NCBI RefSeq assembly: GCF_011764545.1
Contig: NZ_AP022870.1
Coordinates: 3,952,001-4,016,000 of the forward strand
From: Phytohabitans flavus
GTDB taxonomy: Bacteria > Actinomycetota > Actinomycetes > Mycobacteriales > Micromonosporaceae
DNA length: 64,000 nucleotides
Reading direction: 5' to 3'
A program made the position numbers and the translations under genes. The notes under the pieces are model-generated. The model had not been told where the DNA came from. It worked only from the letters and a program-made list of their open reading frames with translations, and searched no databases. Below are positions 35,416-44,813 of the stretch, in pieces. Position 1 is the stretch's first letter, and each line of letters begins with the position of its first letter.

Positions 35416-35942
35416 TCGGCGAATCCCCCACCCTTGCCCGTGCCCGCCCCGGCCAACGGCGCATCGGCGAGCCGCGCGCGCAGCGTCGCGAGGCCGCGCG
35501 CGGTCTGTGCCTTCACGTTGCCGGTGGAGCACCGCATCGCCGCGGCCACGCTCTCCACCGGCATGTCACAGAGGAAGCGCATCACCAGTACCGTCCGCTG
35601 GCCCTTGGGCAGCTCGGCGAGCGCCCGCACGACGAGGTCGCGCTCCTCCACTCCGGTGTCGCCGGACGCGCCCCGCTCCGGGGTCGCCGACATCAGCCAC
35701 ACCTTCGACCAGGCCAGCCGCCGCTCGTCGATGTACGCGCGGACCAGCATGCGGTGCACGTACCCGTCGAGGTTGTCCGCGCTCCGGGCCCGCGCCCAGT
35801 GCACGTACAGCTTGGTGACCGTGGTCTGCACCAGGTCGTCGGCGCGGTGCTCGTCGCCGCAAAGCAGGTACGCGGCGCGGTGCCATCGGGCCAGCCGCGC
35901 CGAGACGAACTCGACGTACTCGGACGTGTCGTCCGCCCGCAT
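35412..35942 (-). CDS. SigE-family ECF RNA polymerase sigma factor
   Basis: A 176-residue protein with sigma region 2 (YVEFVSARLARWHRAAYLL; ADDLVQTTVTKLYVHW) and region 4 (ELPKGQRTVLVMRFLCDMPV; GNVKAQTARGLATLR). This matches the actinobacterial SigE-like 'SigE70' group. The start at 35942 follows a GGAGGAG site; the longer start at 35963 is less likely. It is coupled to the membrane protein downstream, which is usual for an ECF sigma factor and its regulator. Confidence 0.92.
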   Translation of the reverse strand: MRADDTSEYVEFVSARLARWHRAAYLLCGDEHRADDLVQTTVTKLYVHWARARSADNLDGYVHRMLVRAYIDERRLAWSKVWLMSATPERGASGDTGVEERDLVVRALAELPKGQRTVLVMRFLCDMPVESVAAAMRCSTGNVKAQTARGLATLRARLADAPLAGAGTGKGGGFAE

Positions 35943-36015
35943 CCGGTGTACTCCTCCCGACAACCCTCACCCACGATGACGAGCGAGGGTCACGGGAGGG
36001 TTGCGCCGGCGGCGG

Positions 36016-36051
36016 AAAAATGAGCGGGCCTCCCTTTCCGGAGGCCCGCTC
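36016..36051 (-). terminator. rho-independent terminator of the LPMO gene
   Basis: A perfect 12-bp stem (36022-36033 with 36040-36051, GAGCGGGCCTCC) with a 6-base loop is followed on the minus strand by A then TTTTT (36020-36016). It lies 11 bases past the LPMO stop. It also separates the LPMO gene from the sigma-factor promoter. Confidence 0.9.
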
Positions 36052-36062
36052 TCTACAGAGAG

Positions 36063-37136
36063 TTACGCGGTGCAGGCGGCGTTGTTCAGGCGGATCCCGG
36101 TCGGGCCGGGCGAGCCGCTGCTCACGAACCCGATCGTGACGGACGCGCCGGCGGCGAGGCTGGTACCACCCCACGACGGCGGCCGGGCGGTTACCGCCGT
36201 ACCACTCTGCGTGACCGTCGCGTTCCAGCCACTGTTGATGGTCGCGCCGGTCGGCATCGTCCAATTCACGGTCCACGGGTTGAGCGCGGCGGTGCCGTTG
36301 TTGCGTACCGTCACCTCACCCTGGAACCCGCCGGACCACTGGCTGGTGATCCGCGTGGTCCCGGTGCACGCCCCGGTGCCACCGGGCGGCGGCGACGTCG
36401 GCGGGGCGGAGGTCGGCGGGGTGGTCGGCGGGGTGGTCGTGGGCGGCGGCGAGGTGGGCGGCGTACCGCCGAACTGCACGTCCACGCAGTTGTAGAACGC
36501 CTCCGGGCTGTCCGACCGCTGCCAGATCGAGTAGATGATGTGGCGCCCCTGCTTCACCGGCAGGCGGGCGTTCCAGTAGTACTCGGACCCGGACGGGCCG
36601 CCCTGGGTGGGCGGGTTGGTCACCTGGTCGAACGGCGTCGCCTCGAGGTCCGACCACTTCAGCGGCTGGGTCGGGTCGTAGCCGTCCCTGGTGATGTACT
36701 GGTACCACGTGCCCGGGTGCGGCGCCCACGCGTTGTACCGGAACTGCATGGTGCCACCGGACTGGACGCTGGTCGTCGGCCAGTCGGTGCGGGCCGCGTT
36801 GTACGCGGCGTACTTCGTGGTGCCGCCGCCGCAGAGCTGGCCATCCGGGATGATCGCGCGGTGGTTGCCGCCGGCGTTGCTCTGGAGGACCGCGAAGAAG
36901 TCCCACAGCGGCTGCTTACCGCCCTGGGCCACGGCGGCCACGCAGGCCGGGTTGGTCGGGTTGAGGTCGCCGCCGCCGTTGGCCCGACCGTCCACATAGC
37001 ACTGGTATGTGCGGGTGGCCGGGGACACGAACGCGCCGTGCGCCTCCACCGGGCTGGGCTTCAGGAGCAGCAGCGGCAGCCCGCTGCCGAGCAGCGCGGC
37101 GGCGGCGAGCACCGCCAACCTGCGTCTCGCTTTCAC
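36063..37136 (-). CDS. secreted AA10 lytic polysaccharide monooxygenase with CBM2
   Basis: A 357-residue precursor. The signal peptide ends at VEA, leaving His33 (HGAFVSPATRTY) as the N-terminal copper ligand of the histidine brace. The second brace histidine lies in NAWAPHPGTWYQY. The AA10 domain runs to about residue 225, then a Thr/Pro linker (TSPPPTTTPPTTPPTS) and a C-terminal CBM2 (ACTGTTRITSQWSGGFQGEV). It oxidatively cleaves chitin or cellulose outside the cell. The GTG start at 37136 gives a clean signal peptide; upstream in-frame residues are non-coding in style. It ends in a strong terminator. Confidence 0.93.
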   Translation of the reverse strand: MKARRRLAVLAAAALLGSGLPLLLLKPSPVEAHGAFVSPATRTYQCYVDGRANGGGDLNPTNPACVAAVAQGGKQPLWDFFAVLQSNAGGNHRAIIPDGQLCGGGTTKYAAYNAARTDWPTTSVQSGGTMQFRYNAWAPHPGTWYQYITRDGYDPTQPLKWSDLEATPFDQVTNPPTQGGPSGSEYYWNARLPVKQGRHIIYSIWQRSDSPEAFYNCVDVQFGGTPPTSPPPTTTPPTTPPTSAPPTSPPPGGTGACTGTTRITSQWSGGFQGEVTVRNNGTAALNPWTVNWTMPTGATINSGWNATVTQSGTAVTARPPSWGGTSLAAGASVTIGFVSSGSPGPTGIRLNNAACTA

Positions 37137-37298
37137 GTCGTTGCCTTTCGTGCCGGGTGCAAAGGGTCGTCGCCCGGACAGGCGAGGGCGCTCGCCGGGG
37201 GTGTCGCCGCTTAACACCCGGGCCCGGCACGCCTTCGCGGTCGAGAAAGGCCACTCGCGCGCGATCATTGAAACATGCGAATACCTAGGTAGACAAAC

Positions 37299-37326
37299 GG
37301 GCCCGGCCTCCGAAGAGGCCGGGCCC
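37299..37326 (-). terminator. terminator hairpin of the LVIVD-repeat gene
   Basis: A perfect 12-bp stem (GGGCCCGGCCTC, 37299-37310 with 37315-37326) around a tetraloop lies 16 bases past the stop of the minus-strand gene, followed on that strand by a T-rich GTTTGTCT. Confidence 0.8.
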
Positions 37327-37342
37327 GCCGCTGGTACCGGGC

Positions 37343-38767
37343 TCAGTAGCGCTGCTGGCTCTGCGCGTTGAGCACGTCGAACCGGTTGAACTCGGCACCG
37401 AAGAGCCGCCAGTCCCGCACCTGGAGGACGTCGAGACCCTTGACGATGTCGTTGGAGAAGATGTGGCCGTTGTAGTAGTACGCGGACCACGAACCACCCA
37501 GCACGAGCTGGGTGTCCGAGAGCGGGCCACGCTCCCAGTAGGCGATCTCCTTCGGGCGGGACGAGTTGGTGAAGTCCCACACCGAGATGCCGCCCTGGTA
37601 CCAGGCCTGGACCATGATGTCACGGCCGGGCACCGGGATCAGGGAGCCGTTGTGGGCCACGCAGTTCTCGGTGTCCGCGTTCGCCCGCGGGATCTTGTAG
37701 TAGCTCTTGAACTCGAACCGCCGGCGGTCGCCCTTGCCGACGATGTCGTAGATCGCGTCGGCACCCTTGACCGGGCCGACAGCGTCGTTGCACTCGGCGC
37801 CAACGCCGCCACCAAGCTCGTCGGTGAAGACGACCTTCGTGCCGGAGTTGTTGAACGTGGCCGAGTGCCAGAACGCGAAGTTGACCGTGTCACGGACCCG
37901 GGTGATCACCCGAGGCGACTCGGGCCGCTTGATGTCGAGCAGGATGCCGTCGCCCATGCACGCACCGGCGGCGATGTCCTTCGACGCGTAAGCGGTGATG
38001 TCGTGGCAGCCGCTGGTCTCGGTGCTGGGCGTCCCCGGCGGGTTGCCGGTGTCGCCCGGGAAGAGGTTCGGCGTCGCGATGACAGCGGCGTCGGTCGGCT
38101 TCTTCACCGGAACCTTGATGATCGAGATCAGGTCGTGCGGCGGCTGGCAGTCCGGAAGCGTGGCCGACGGGAAGTACGACGAGACGTAGATGTACACCGT
38201 CTTGTGGTCCTTGCTCGGCACCAAGGTGTTCGTGTGAGAGCCGCAGTTGGTCTCCACGGACTTGACGTACCGCGGGTTGCGCACGTCGCTGATGTCGAAG
38301 ATGCGGATGCCCTCCCACGACTCCTTGATCGCGGCCGACTGGGCCGTGCTCGTGCAGGAGTCGTTGTTGCGGGAGGAGTCGACCGACGTGAAGAGCAGGT
38401 TGCCGTAGACGGAGACGTCACCCTGCCCACCGATACACGCGACCTGGGAGACCAGGCGCGGGCTGCTGGGCCGGCTGATGTCGAATACGGCGAACCCGTT
38501 GTAGTTGCCGGCAAACGCGTACTTGCCCTGGAACGCGATGTCGGAGTTGATACCGGTAGCCAGGGGGCCCGACAGCGGCACGTTCGCCAGCTGACGGATG
38601 TTGCTGCTGCTGACGATCTCGTCGACGCCGGGGATCTCGTTGGTGGACGGCGACTGCGCACTCGTCGGGGAGGCGACGGACGCGGCGGCCAACGTAAGGG
38701 CGAACGCGGCCGTCGCGACGGCACTGAGCCGCCGCAACCCTTGTGGGGCGGATCTGAACATGGGCAT
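37343..38767 (-). CDS. secreted LVIVD-repeat (beta-propeller-like) protein
   Basis: A 474-residue protein with a signal peptide (ending near PTSAQS) and repeated units of the LVIVD type: YNGFAVFDISRPSSPRLVSQ, EGIRIFDISDVRNPRYVKS, GILLDIKRPESPRVITRV and GISVWDFTNSSRPKEIAYW. These repeats form propellers in surface proteins of unknown function. At least six cysteines suggest disulfides outside the cell. The start is ATG at 38767 (a second ATG lies two codons on). It is transcribed divergently from the DUF305 gene. A 17-bp inverted repeat (GGCGATATACCATCGCC, 38876-38892) lies between them. Confidence 0.8.
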   Translation of the reverse strand: MPMFRSAPQGLRRLSAVATAAFALTLAAASVASPTSAQSPSTNEIPGVDEIVSSSNIRQLANVPLSGPLATGINSDIAFQGKYAFAGNYNGFAVFDISRPSSPRLVSQVACIGGQGDVSVYGNLLFTSVDSSRNNDSCTSTAQSAAIKESWEGIRIFDISDVRNPRYVKSVETNCGSHTNTLVPSKDHKTVYIYVSSYFPSATLPDCQPPHDLISIIKVPVKKPTDAAVIATPNLFPGDTGNPPGTPSTETSGCHDITAYASKDIAAGACMGDGILLDIKRPESPRVITRVRDTVNFAFWHSATFNNSGTKVVFTDELGGGVGAECNDAVGPVKGADAIYDIVGKGDRRRFEFKSYYKIPRANADTENCVAHNGSLIPVPGRDIMVQAWYQGGISVWDFTNSSRPKEIAYWERGPLSDTQLVLGGSWSAYYYNGHIFSNDIVKGLDVLQVRDWRLFGAEFNRFDVLNAQSQQRY

Positions 38768-38919
38768 ACCCCGTCTTTCAGGCCCTTTCACCTGCGAAAG
38801 GGCTCCAGGTTGGAGCACAACTTACCGGGGCATCGTAGCCGTCGATGTGACAGCAGTCACTCGGATGTACATGATGGCGATATACCATCGCCGGCACCTG
38901 ACCTCGGGAGGTTGATCTG

Positions 38920-39594
38920 ATGGGCCGTCGCGGATATGCGATTGTCGCCGCCGTTGTCGTGGCGGTGGCCGGCATCGCGGTGGCTTTGGGGGTGCGCGCC
39001 GCGGGCCCCGACGACGGGCCGCCGGCGGCGAGCGCGACGCCGAGCCCGACCGGGTCGCCCGTACCCGTGGTCGTGCCCGGACGGCCCGGCGAGAGCGCCT
39101 CGGTGGTCTCCTCCGACCAGCTTCCCGCCCCGGACGGCAGCCTCTACAACGAGGCCGACGCCAACTTCATCCGGATGATGATCCCGCACCACAGCCAGGC
39201 TCTGGAGATGGCCGCGCTGGCCCCAGACCGGGCCAAACACCCACAGATCATCGCGGTGGCCTCGCGCATCACCGCCGCCCAGAAGCCGGAAATCGCGTAC
39301 TTCCGGAGCTGGCTGAAGCAGCGCACCCTGACCGAGGAGCCGGCGGGCGGCCACGACCACGGCGGCATGCAGGGTATGCAGCCGCCCGAGGCGATCCGGG
39401 CGCTGACCAGCCTCAAGGGTGACGCGTTCGACAAGATGTTCGTGGACATGATGGTCGCCCACCACGAGGGCGCGATCGCGATGGTCACGGACGTGCTCCA
39501 CTCTGGCCGCGACGAGCAGCTCAACGCGCTGGCCACGGGCCTCGCCGCCGAGCAGCAGGCCGAGATCGCCCGCATGCGGCAGATTTCCCTGTAA
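38920..39594 (+). CDS. DUF305 secreted or membrane-anchored protein
   Basis: A 224-residue protein: N-terminal hydrophobic anchor (residues 7-27), Pro/Ser/Thr linker and a DUF305 four-helix domain with its two marks, MMIPHHSQALEM and MMVAHHEGAIAM. A His/Met-rich stretch (HDHGGMQGMQ) lies between them. The family is ferritin-like, and some members bind copper or silver, so metal handling outside the cell is plausible. A GGGAGG site lies 8 bases before the ATG. Confidence 0.88.
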   Translation: MGRRGYAIVAAVVVAVAGIAVALGVRAAGPDDGPPAASATPSPTGSPVPVVVPGRPGESASVVSSDQLPAPDGSLYNEADANFIRMMIPHHSQALEMAALAPDRAKHPQIIAVASRITAAQKPEIAYFRSWLKQRTLTEEPAGGHDHGGMQGMQPPEAIRALTSLKGDAFDKMFVDMMVAHHEGAIAMVTDVLHSGRDEQLNALATGLAAEQQAEIARMRQISL

Positions 39595-39666
39595 GTCCGA
39601 ACAGGCAGGTAGTGGATCTTCCGGTGGCAGCTCCCGGGTGTGTCGGACCACGGACGCCGGCGCGGC

Positions 39667-40362
39667 TCAGGGGAGAGTGAGCCCGGCGTCGTGCGCGAGG
39701 AGCGCCACCTGTACCCGGTTGTTGAGCTCGAGCTTGGTCAGCACCCGGGACACGTGCGCCTTGACCGTCGCCACGCTCATGAAGAGCTCGCCGCTGATCT
39801 CCGCGTTCGACTTGCCTCGGCCGACCGCGACGGCGACCTCCCGCTCCCGCTCGCTCAGCCGCCCGAGCAACTCCAGCGCGTACCGGCGGCGGCCGTCGGC
39901 GCCGGTGTCGCTGACGTGGTCGATGAGGCGCCGGGTCACGGCGGGCGAGAGCATCGGCTCACCGACCGCGACCCGGCGCACCGCGCGCAGGATCTCGGCC
40001 GGCGGGGTGTCCTTGAGTAGGAAGCCGCTGGCACCGGCCCGGAGCGCGCGCAGCACGTACTCGTCCGCGTGGAAGGTGGTCAGCACGATCACCTCGGGCG
40101 GCTCCGGCCGGCGGCGCAGCCCCTCGGTGGCGGCGAGCCCGTCGAGGCGGGGCATGCGGATGTCCATGAGCACCACGTCCGGCGCGTACGAGCGGACGGC
40201 GGCGGCCACCTCGGCACCGTCGGACGCCTCGCCGACCACCGCGATGTCGGTCGCGCCGCCGAGGATCATGGCGAGGCCGGCGCGCACCAGCGCGTCGTCG
40301 TCCACGATCAGCACCCTGATCGGCGCGCCGGTGCCGGCGGTCGGGGCGCCGGTGTCGCTCAC
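39667..40362 (-). CDS. NarL/LuxR-family response regulator
   Basis: A 231-residue protein with receiver domain (acidic VDDD pocket, phosphoacceptor Asp in DVVLMDIRMPRLDG, Thr in VIVLTTF, Lys in GFLLKDT) and C-terminal LuxR HTH (LSEREREVAVAVGRGKSNAE). The GTG start overlaps the stop of the kinase gene (GTGA), so the pair is co-translated. Its likely target is the divergent ABC transporter operon. Confidence 0.95.
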   Translation of the reverse strand: MSDTGAPTAGTGAPIRVLIVDDDALVRAGLAMILGGATDIAVVGEASDGAEVAAAVRSYAPDVVLMDIRMPRLDGLAATEGLRRRPEPPEVIVLTTFHADEYVLRALRAGASGFLLKDTPPAEILRAVRRVAVGEPMLSPAVTRRLIDHVSDTGADGRRRYALELLGRLSEREREVAVAVGRGKSNAEISGELFMSVATVKAHVSRVLTKLELNNRVQVALLAHDAGLTLP

Positions 40363-41588
40363 GCCGGCCACGGCAGCCACGCCCACAGCCGGAAGTCGCC
40401 GGACGCGGTACGGCCGTGCTCCAGCCGCCCGCCGGCGAGCGTGGCCCGCTCGGTGAGGCCCACGATGCCGGTACCGGCACCGGGGATCTCCGGCTCGGAT
40501 GACACACCCACCGGCCACGGGTTGCGCACCTCGACCGAGAGCCCGTCGCCGGCCGCCCCCGCCACGATCACGTCCACAGTGGAACCGTACGCGTGCTTGC
40601 GGGCGTTCGTCAGGCCTTCCTGCACGATCCGGTACGCATTGCGCCCCACCGCCACCGGTACCTCGGCCAGGTCGTCCACCCGCCGGTCGAGGCGGACCCG
40701 CATGCCGGCCGCCCGCGACTCGTCGACGAGGCCGGGCAGGTCGGCGAGCGTGGGCTGGGGGCGGTCGGGCGCGTCCTCGGTCAGGTCGTCGGCGCGGAGC
40801 ACGCCGATCACCTCGCGCAGCTCCTGGAGCGCCTGGTGGGCGCTGTCCCGGATCACGCCGGCCGCGCGGGCCACCTCCGCCGGCGGCGCGTCCGGCCGGA
40901 ACTCCAGCGCGCCAGCGTGCAGGCTCAGCAGTGAAATCCGGTGGGCGAGCACGTCGTGCATCTCCCGGGCGATGCGGGCCCGCTCGGCCTGGCGGGCCTG
41001 GGTGACGCGGAGCTGCTGCTCGGCCTCCGCCCGGTGGGCGCGGTCCCGGAGCGAGAGGACGAGCTGGCGGCGGGCCCGGACCACCAGGCCCCAGGCGAGC
41101 ACCAGCGCGACGGCGACGGCCGCCCAGGCCTGCTCGACCCAGTAGCTGCCGGTGGCCCACTCCGGCCGGAGCAGCGGAAACAGGTAGCCACCGGCGAGCC
41201 CGACGGCGCCGACCGCGAGCGTCACGACGACCCGCCGGTGCACCGCCACCGTGAAGAACGCGACCACCGCCGCGCCCACGCTCGTCACCGACCAGACCCC
41301 GATCGCGCTCACGACGAGGCTGAGCGTGACCGGCCAGCGGCGGCGCACCCAGAGCCCGGCGCAGCACAGCAGGCCGAGCCCGAGGTCGATCATGCTGCGC
41401 GGCTCGTCGACGCCCTGTTCGAGGCCGGCCGCGGTAATGAGCAGCGCGAGGCCGACCGCGAACAGGAAGAACACCACGTCCACGAACCAGTCGCGGGCCG
41501 TGCGGCGTACCCGCCCCTCCGGGCGGGACTCTGCCAGTAGGGCGCTGGGCAGCAGCGCACGGTATTCGGGCGTCGCCGCACCAACCAT
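40359..41588 (-). CDS. sensor histidine kinase, NarL/DesK type (HisKA_3)
   Basis: A 409-residue protein with five or six membrane segments in the first 190 residues, a short coiled region, the HisKA_3 phosphoacceptor (REMHDVLAHRISLLSLH) and a C-terminal ATPase domain (AYRIVQEGLTNARKHA; GAGTGIVGLTERA). No large extracellular domain is present, so it probably senses a membrane state or drug. The start is ATG at 41588; the longer frame upstream has no ribosome site. Confidence 0.93.
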   Translation of the reverse strand: MVGAATPEYRALLPSALLAESRPEGRVRRTARDWFVDVVFFLFAVGLALLITAAGLEQGVDEPRSMIDLGLGLLCCAGLWVRRRWPVTLSLVVSAIGVWSVTSVGAAVVAFFTVAVHRRVVVTLAVGAVGLAGGYLFPLLRPEWATGSYWVEQAWAAVAVALVLAWGLVVRARRQLVLSLRDRAHRAEAEQQLRVTQARQAERARIAREMHDVLAHRISLLSLHAGALEFRPDAPPAEVARAAGVIRDSAHQALQELREVIGVLRADDLTEDAPDRPQPTLADLPGLVDESRAAGMRVRLDRRVDDLAEVPVAVGRNAYRIVQEGLTNARKHAYGSTVDVIVAGAAGDGLSVEVRNPWPVGVSSEPEIPGAGTGIVGLTERATLAGGRLEHGRTASGDFRLWAWLPWPA

Positions 41589-41738
41589 GATCAAATGGTA
41601 CGACTTGTCGCGTGCCCGGGGCATCCGACCAAAGTCGAATGCGGTCCCTAGACCTCGGTCGCGCGGGACGAGCCCTCGGTCACGCGCCGCCGACCTCGGT
41701 CCGACGCGGGGTACCGGTCGCGGCCGCAGGCTGGACGC

Positions 41739-42638
41739 ATGATCAGTGTGGAGCATCTGACCAAGCGGTACGGCCCGCACACGGCCGTGAACGACGTGTC
41801 ATTCCGCTGCGAGCCGGGGACCGTGACCGGGTTCCTCGGGCCGAACGGCGCCGGCAAGTCCACGACCATGCGCATGATCACCGGCCTCACCCCGCCCACG
41901 GGAGGCACGGCGACGGTGGACGGCATGCCGTACCGGCGGCTGCCCAATCCGGGCCGCCGCGTCGGCGTGCTCCTGGACGCCTCCGCCCAGCACCCGGGCC
42001 GCACCGGTCGGGAGACGCTGAGCCTGGCCGCCCAGGTCATGGGCGTCGACCGGGGCCGGGTGGACAAGCTGCTGGACCTCGTCGGGCTGGACGCCAAGGC
42101 CGGTCGCAAGCGGGTCCGCCAGTACTCGCTGGGCATGCGCCAGCGCCTCGGCCTCGCGCACGCGCTGCTGGGCGACCCGCGCGTGCTCATCCTCGACGAG
42201 CCGGCCAACGGCCTGGACCCGGAGGGGATTTTCTGGATGCGCACGGTGCTGCGCGACTTCGCCGACCGGGGCGGCACGGTGCTCCTCTCCTCGCACCTGC
42301 TGCGCGAGGTCGAGGCGGTGGCGGACCGCCTCGTCGTCATCGGGGGCGGTCGGGTCGTCGCGGACGGCACCAAGGACGAACTGCTGGCCGGCTCCGGCAT
42401 CCGGGTACGCGCACTGGAGCCCGAGAAGCTCGAGTGGGCGTTGACCACCGCGGGCGTGACTACCACCCGTACCGCGGACGGCGCCTTCGTGGCACAGGCC
42501 GACGCCGAGACCGTGGGCCGTACCGCCGCCGCGGCCGACCTCGTCCTCCTTGAGCTCCGCCCGGCCGACGGGGGCGGGCTGGAGCAACTCTTCCTCGAAC
42601 TGACCACCAACGGAGCCGCCAAGGAGGCCGCCCGATGA
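41739..42638 (+). CDS. ABC transporter ATP-binding protein
   Basis: A 299-residue ATPase with Walker A (GPNGAGKST), signature YSLGMRQRL, Walker B (VLILDEPANGLDP) and H-loop (LLSSHLL), plus a C-terminal extension typical of exporters of the DrrA/BcrA group. It is divergent from the two-component system, a layout common for drug- or peptide-induced exporters. Its last codons overlap the permease start (ATGA). Confidence 0.95.
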   Translation: MISVEHLTKRYGPHTAVNDVSFRCEPGTVTGFLGPNGAGKSTTMRMITGLTPPTGGTATVDGMPYRRLPNPGRRVGVLLDASAQHPGRTGRETLSLAAQVMGVDRGRVDKLLDLVGLDAKAGRKRVRQYSLGMRQRLGLAHALLGDPRVLILDEPANGLDPEGIFWMRTVLRDFADRGGTVLLSSHLLREVEAVADRLVVIGGGRVVADGTKDELLAGSGIRVRALEPEKLEWALTTAGVTTTRTADGAFVAQADAETVGRTAAAADLVLLELRPADGGGLEQLFLELTTNGAAKEAAR

Positions 42639-43429
42639 CCGCGACCGCCACCGCCACACCGGCGATCCCGACGCCGCACGCCGCGACGGCCACCCGCCCC
42701 TCGATAGGCCGCCTCACGCTCGTCGAGCTGCGCAAGATGACCGACACGCGGGCCGGCTTCTGGCTGCTGGCCGTGACCGCGCTCGCGTACGCGGCGGTGG
42801 TCGTGGTCACGCTGATCTTCGCCGACCCGCCGGACCTCACGTTCTACGGCATCTTCCAGGCCACGATGCTGCCGGCCGGCGTACTGCTGCCGGTCATCGG
42901 CATCCTGGCGGTCACCGGCGAGTGGACCCAGCGCGGGGCGCTGACCACGTACACGCTGGTACCGGAGCGGGAGCGGGTCGCCGCCGCCAAGGTGCTCGCC
43001 GGCTTCGCGCTCGCCGCCGCCTCGGTCGCCGCCGGGCTGATCTTCGCGGCGGTCGGGAACGCGTTCGGCATGACGTTCTTCGACGGCGACGGCAGCTGGC
43101 ACATGACGGCCGGCGCGCTGGGCAGCGCGGTGCTCTTCCAGCTGATCAACATGACCATGGGCGTGGCGTTCGGCATGCTGCTGATGAACTCCGCGCTCGC
43201 CATCGTCCTGTACTTCCTGCTGCCGACCGTGTGGAGCGTGCTCACCGGCATGATCGACGCGATCCGTTCGGCGTCCGACTGGCTCGACCTCAGCGTGACC
43301 TCGCAGCCGCTCGTGGACAACACGATGGCCGGCGACGGCTGGGCCAAGCTCGCCGCCTCGGTGGGCCTCTGGCTGGTTGTGCCGCTAATCGCCGGTTTGG
43401 TGCGGCTCCTCCGGCGCGAGGTCTCCTAG
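42635..43429 (+). CDS. ABC transporter permease (ABC-2 type)
   Basis: A 264-residue integral membrane protein with six predicted helices (about residues 45-65, 75-95, 120-145, 165-190, 195-215 and 238-257) of the ABC-2 pattern. It partners with the ATPase directly upstream, to which it is coupled by overlapping start and stop. The substrate is unknown. Confidence 0.9.
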   Translation: MTATATATPAIPTPHAATATRPSIGRLTLVELRKMTDTRAGFWLLAVTALAYAAVVVVTLIFADPPDLTFYGIFQATMLPAGVLLPVIGILAVTGEWTQRGALTTYTLVPERERVAAAKVLAGFALAAASVAAGLIFAAVGNAFGMTFFDGDGSWHMTAGALGSAVLFQLINMTMGVAFGMLLMNSALAIVLYFLLPTVWSVLTGMIDAIRSASDWLDLSVTSQPLVDNTMAGDGWAKLAASVGLWLVVPLIAGLVRLLRREVS

Positions 43430-43444
43430 CGGTATACAGGGGGA

Positions 43445-44398
43445 ATGGCTGCTGACGGCGTACACCGTGAGATGTCCGTGGCGGCGGAGGCGCTGCTTGC
43501 CGCACTTGACGGCGAGCAGCGCTCCCTCGCGTCGCGGCCCTTCGCCGACGAGGCCGCGCGGCGGTGGATCGAGTACCGCCCGCGGGCCCGGCCCGGGGTG
43601 TGCATCGCGGACCTGGACCGCACCGCCCGCAAGGCCACGTACCGGCTGCTCGCGACGGCGCTGAGCCCCGCCGCGTACGCCCAGGCGATGGCGATCATCG
43701 CCCTGGAGGAGGTGCTCGACCGCAAGGAGAGCTGGACCCGCGGGCGGCACAGCAACGACTACTGGGTGACGGTGTTCGGCGAGCCGGGGCGGGACACCCC
43801 GTGGGGGTGGCGCTTCGAGGGCCACCACATCTCGGTGACGATGACCGTGGTCGACGGCGTGGTCTCCCCCGCCCCGATCTTCCTGGGCGCCAACCCGCAC
43901 CGCGTCGGGTACGCCGGCGGCACCGTCCTGCGCCCGCTCGCCGCGGAGGAGGACCTGGCCCGCGCGCTGCTGGAGGCGATGGCCCGCCCGGACCGCCTGG
44001 CCGCGATCGTCGCCGACGAGGCCCCGGAGGACATCCACACTGCCACCCACCGGTCGGCGGGCAAGCCGCTGGAGCCGCGCGGTGTGGCCGCCAGCCGCCT
44101 GGGCCCCGGCGCGCGGGCGGCGCTGGACCGCCTGGTCACGCTCTACCTGGACCGCCTGCCGCCGGAGCTGGCCGGCCGCGAGTACGCCCGGATCGCGAGC
44201 GGCGAGCAGTGGTTCGCCTGGGAGGGCCCGACCCGCCCGGGTGGCCGCCACTACTACCGGGTGCAGGGCGAGGACCTGCTGATCGAGTACGACAACACGA
44301 CCGACGACGGCAACCACTCCCACACCGTGCTCCGCCGCCCGCACGGCGACTTCGGCGGCGACGTCCTATCCACCCACCGCGCCACCGACCACGCCTAG
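43445..44398 (+). CDS. DUF3500 family protein
   Basis: A 317-residue protein with DUF3500 features: RRWIEYRPRARPGVCIADLD, YWVTVFGEP, WGWRFEGHHISVTMTVVDG and the C-terminal LIEYDNTTDDGNHSHTVLR. No signal peptide is seen. The conserved His/Asp clusters suggest metal or substrate binding, but no activity is established for the family. It starts 15 bases after the permease on the same strand and may share its transcript. Confidence 0.88.
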   Translation: MAADGVHREMSVAAEALLAALDGEQRSLASRPFADEAARRWIEYRPRARPGVCIADLDRTARKATYRLLATALSPAAYAQAMAIIALEEVLDRKESWTRGRHSNDYWVTVFGEPGRDTPWGWRFEGHHISVTMTVVDGVVSPAPIFLGANPHRVGYAGGTVLRPLAAEEDLARALLEAMARPDRLAAIVADEAPEDIHTATHRSAGKPLEPRGVAASRLGPGARAALDRLVTLYLDRLPPELAGREYARIASGEQWFAWEGPTRPGGRHYYRVQGEDLLIEYDNTTDDGNHSHTVLRRPHGDFGGDVLSTHRATDHA

Positions 44399-44433
44399 GG
44401 CCGCCCGCGGAGGCTGTATTCCAAGACAAGATT

Positions 44434-44811
44434 TGAGCTACCGCGACGTCCGCGGGGGTCCAGGCCGCTGCTCCCGCGGCCTCGCCCTCCGCGCTTCACG
44501 ACCGCGGTCGCGCACGGCCCGCTGCCCTGCGCACGGCCCGCGACGCTGCGCGGATTCGGGCGGGGGCGTCGCTTGCGGAAAGCTCTCGAGCTGGGCGCAG
44601 CACTGCGCCCAGCCAGGCTGCGGTTGCCCGCAAGACCACCACAGCAACCGGCGTCGATTGCTTAGGGCGCATTCATGCGCCCAACTCGAGAGCCGGTCGC
44701 AGCAGAGTCCGGCCTGCCCGTCCGGCCGCCGGCCGGACGGGCTCGGTCGTGGAGCGCGGAGGGTGAGGCCGCGGGAGCAGCGGTCCAGACCACCGCGGAC
44801 ATCGCGGTAGC
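44434..44811. repeat. 378-bp foldback element with 67-70-bp inverted ends (copy 3)
   Basis: It fills nearly all of the 415-bp gap between the DUF3500 gene and the STAS gene and ends two bases from the STAS stop codon. Ends 44434-44503 and 44745-44811 are near-perfect inverted copies of the TGAGCTACCGCG family. The interior contains further inverted pieces (CTCTCGAGCTGGGCGC with GCGCCCAACTCGAGAG), so the whole can fold back on itself. No coding frame. It is the smallest complete copy in the window. Confidence 0.85.
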
Positions 44812-44813
44812 CG

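Noticed and set aside
38876..38892. GGCGATATACCATCGCC as a metal-repressor operator
   Set aside because: The inverted repeat is short and has no second copy or known operator match, so it is mentioned only under the neighbouring gene.
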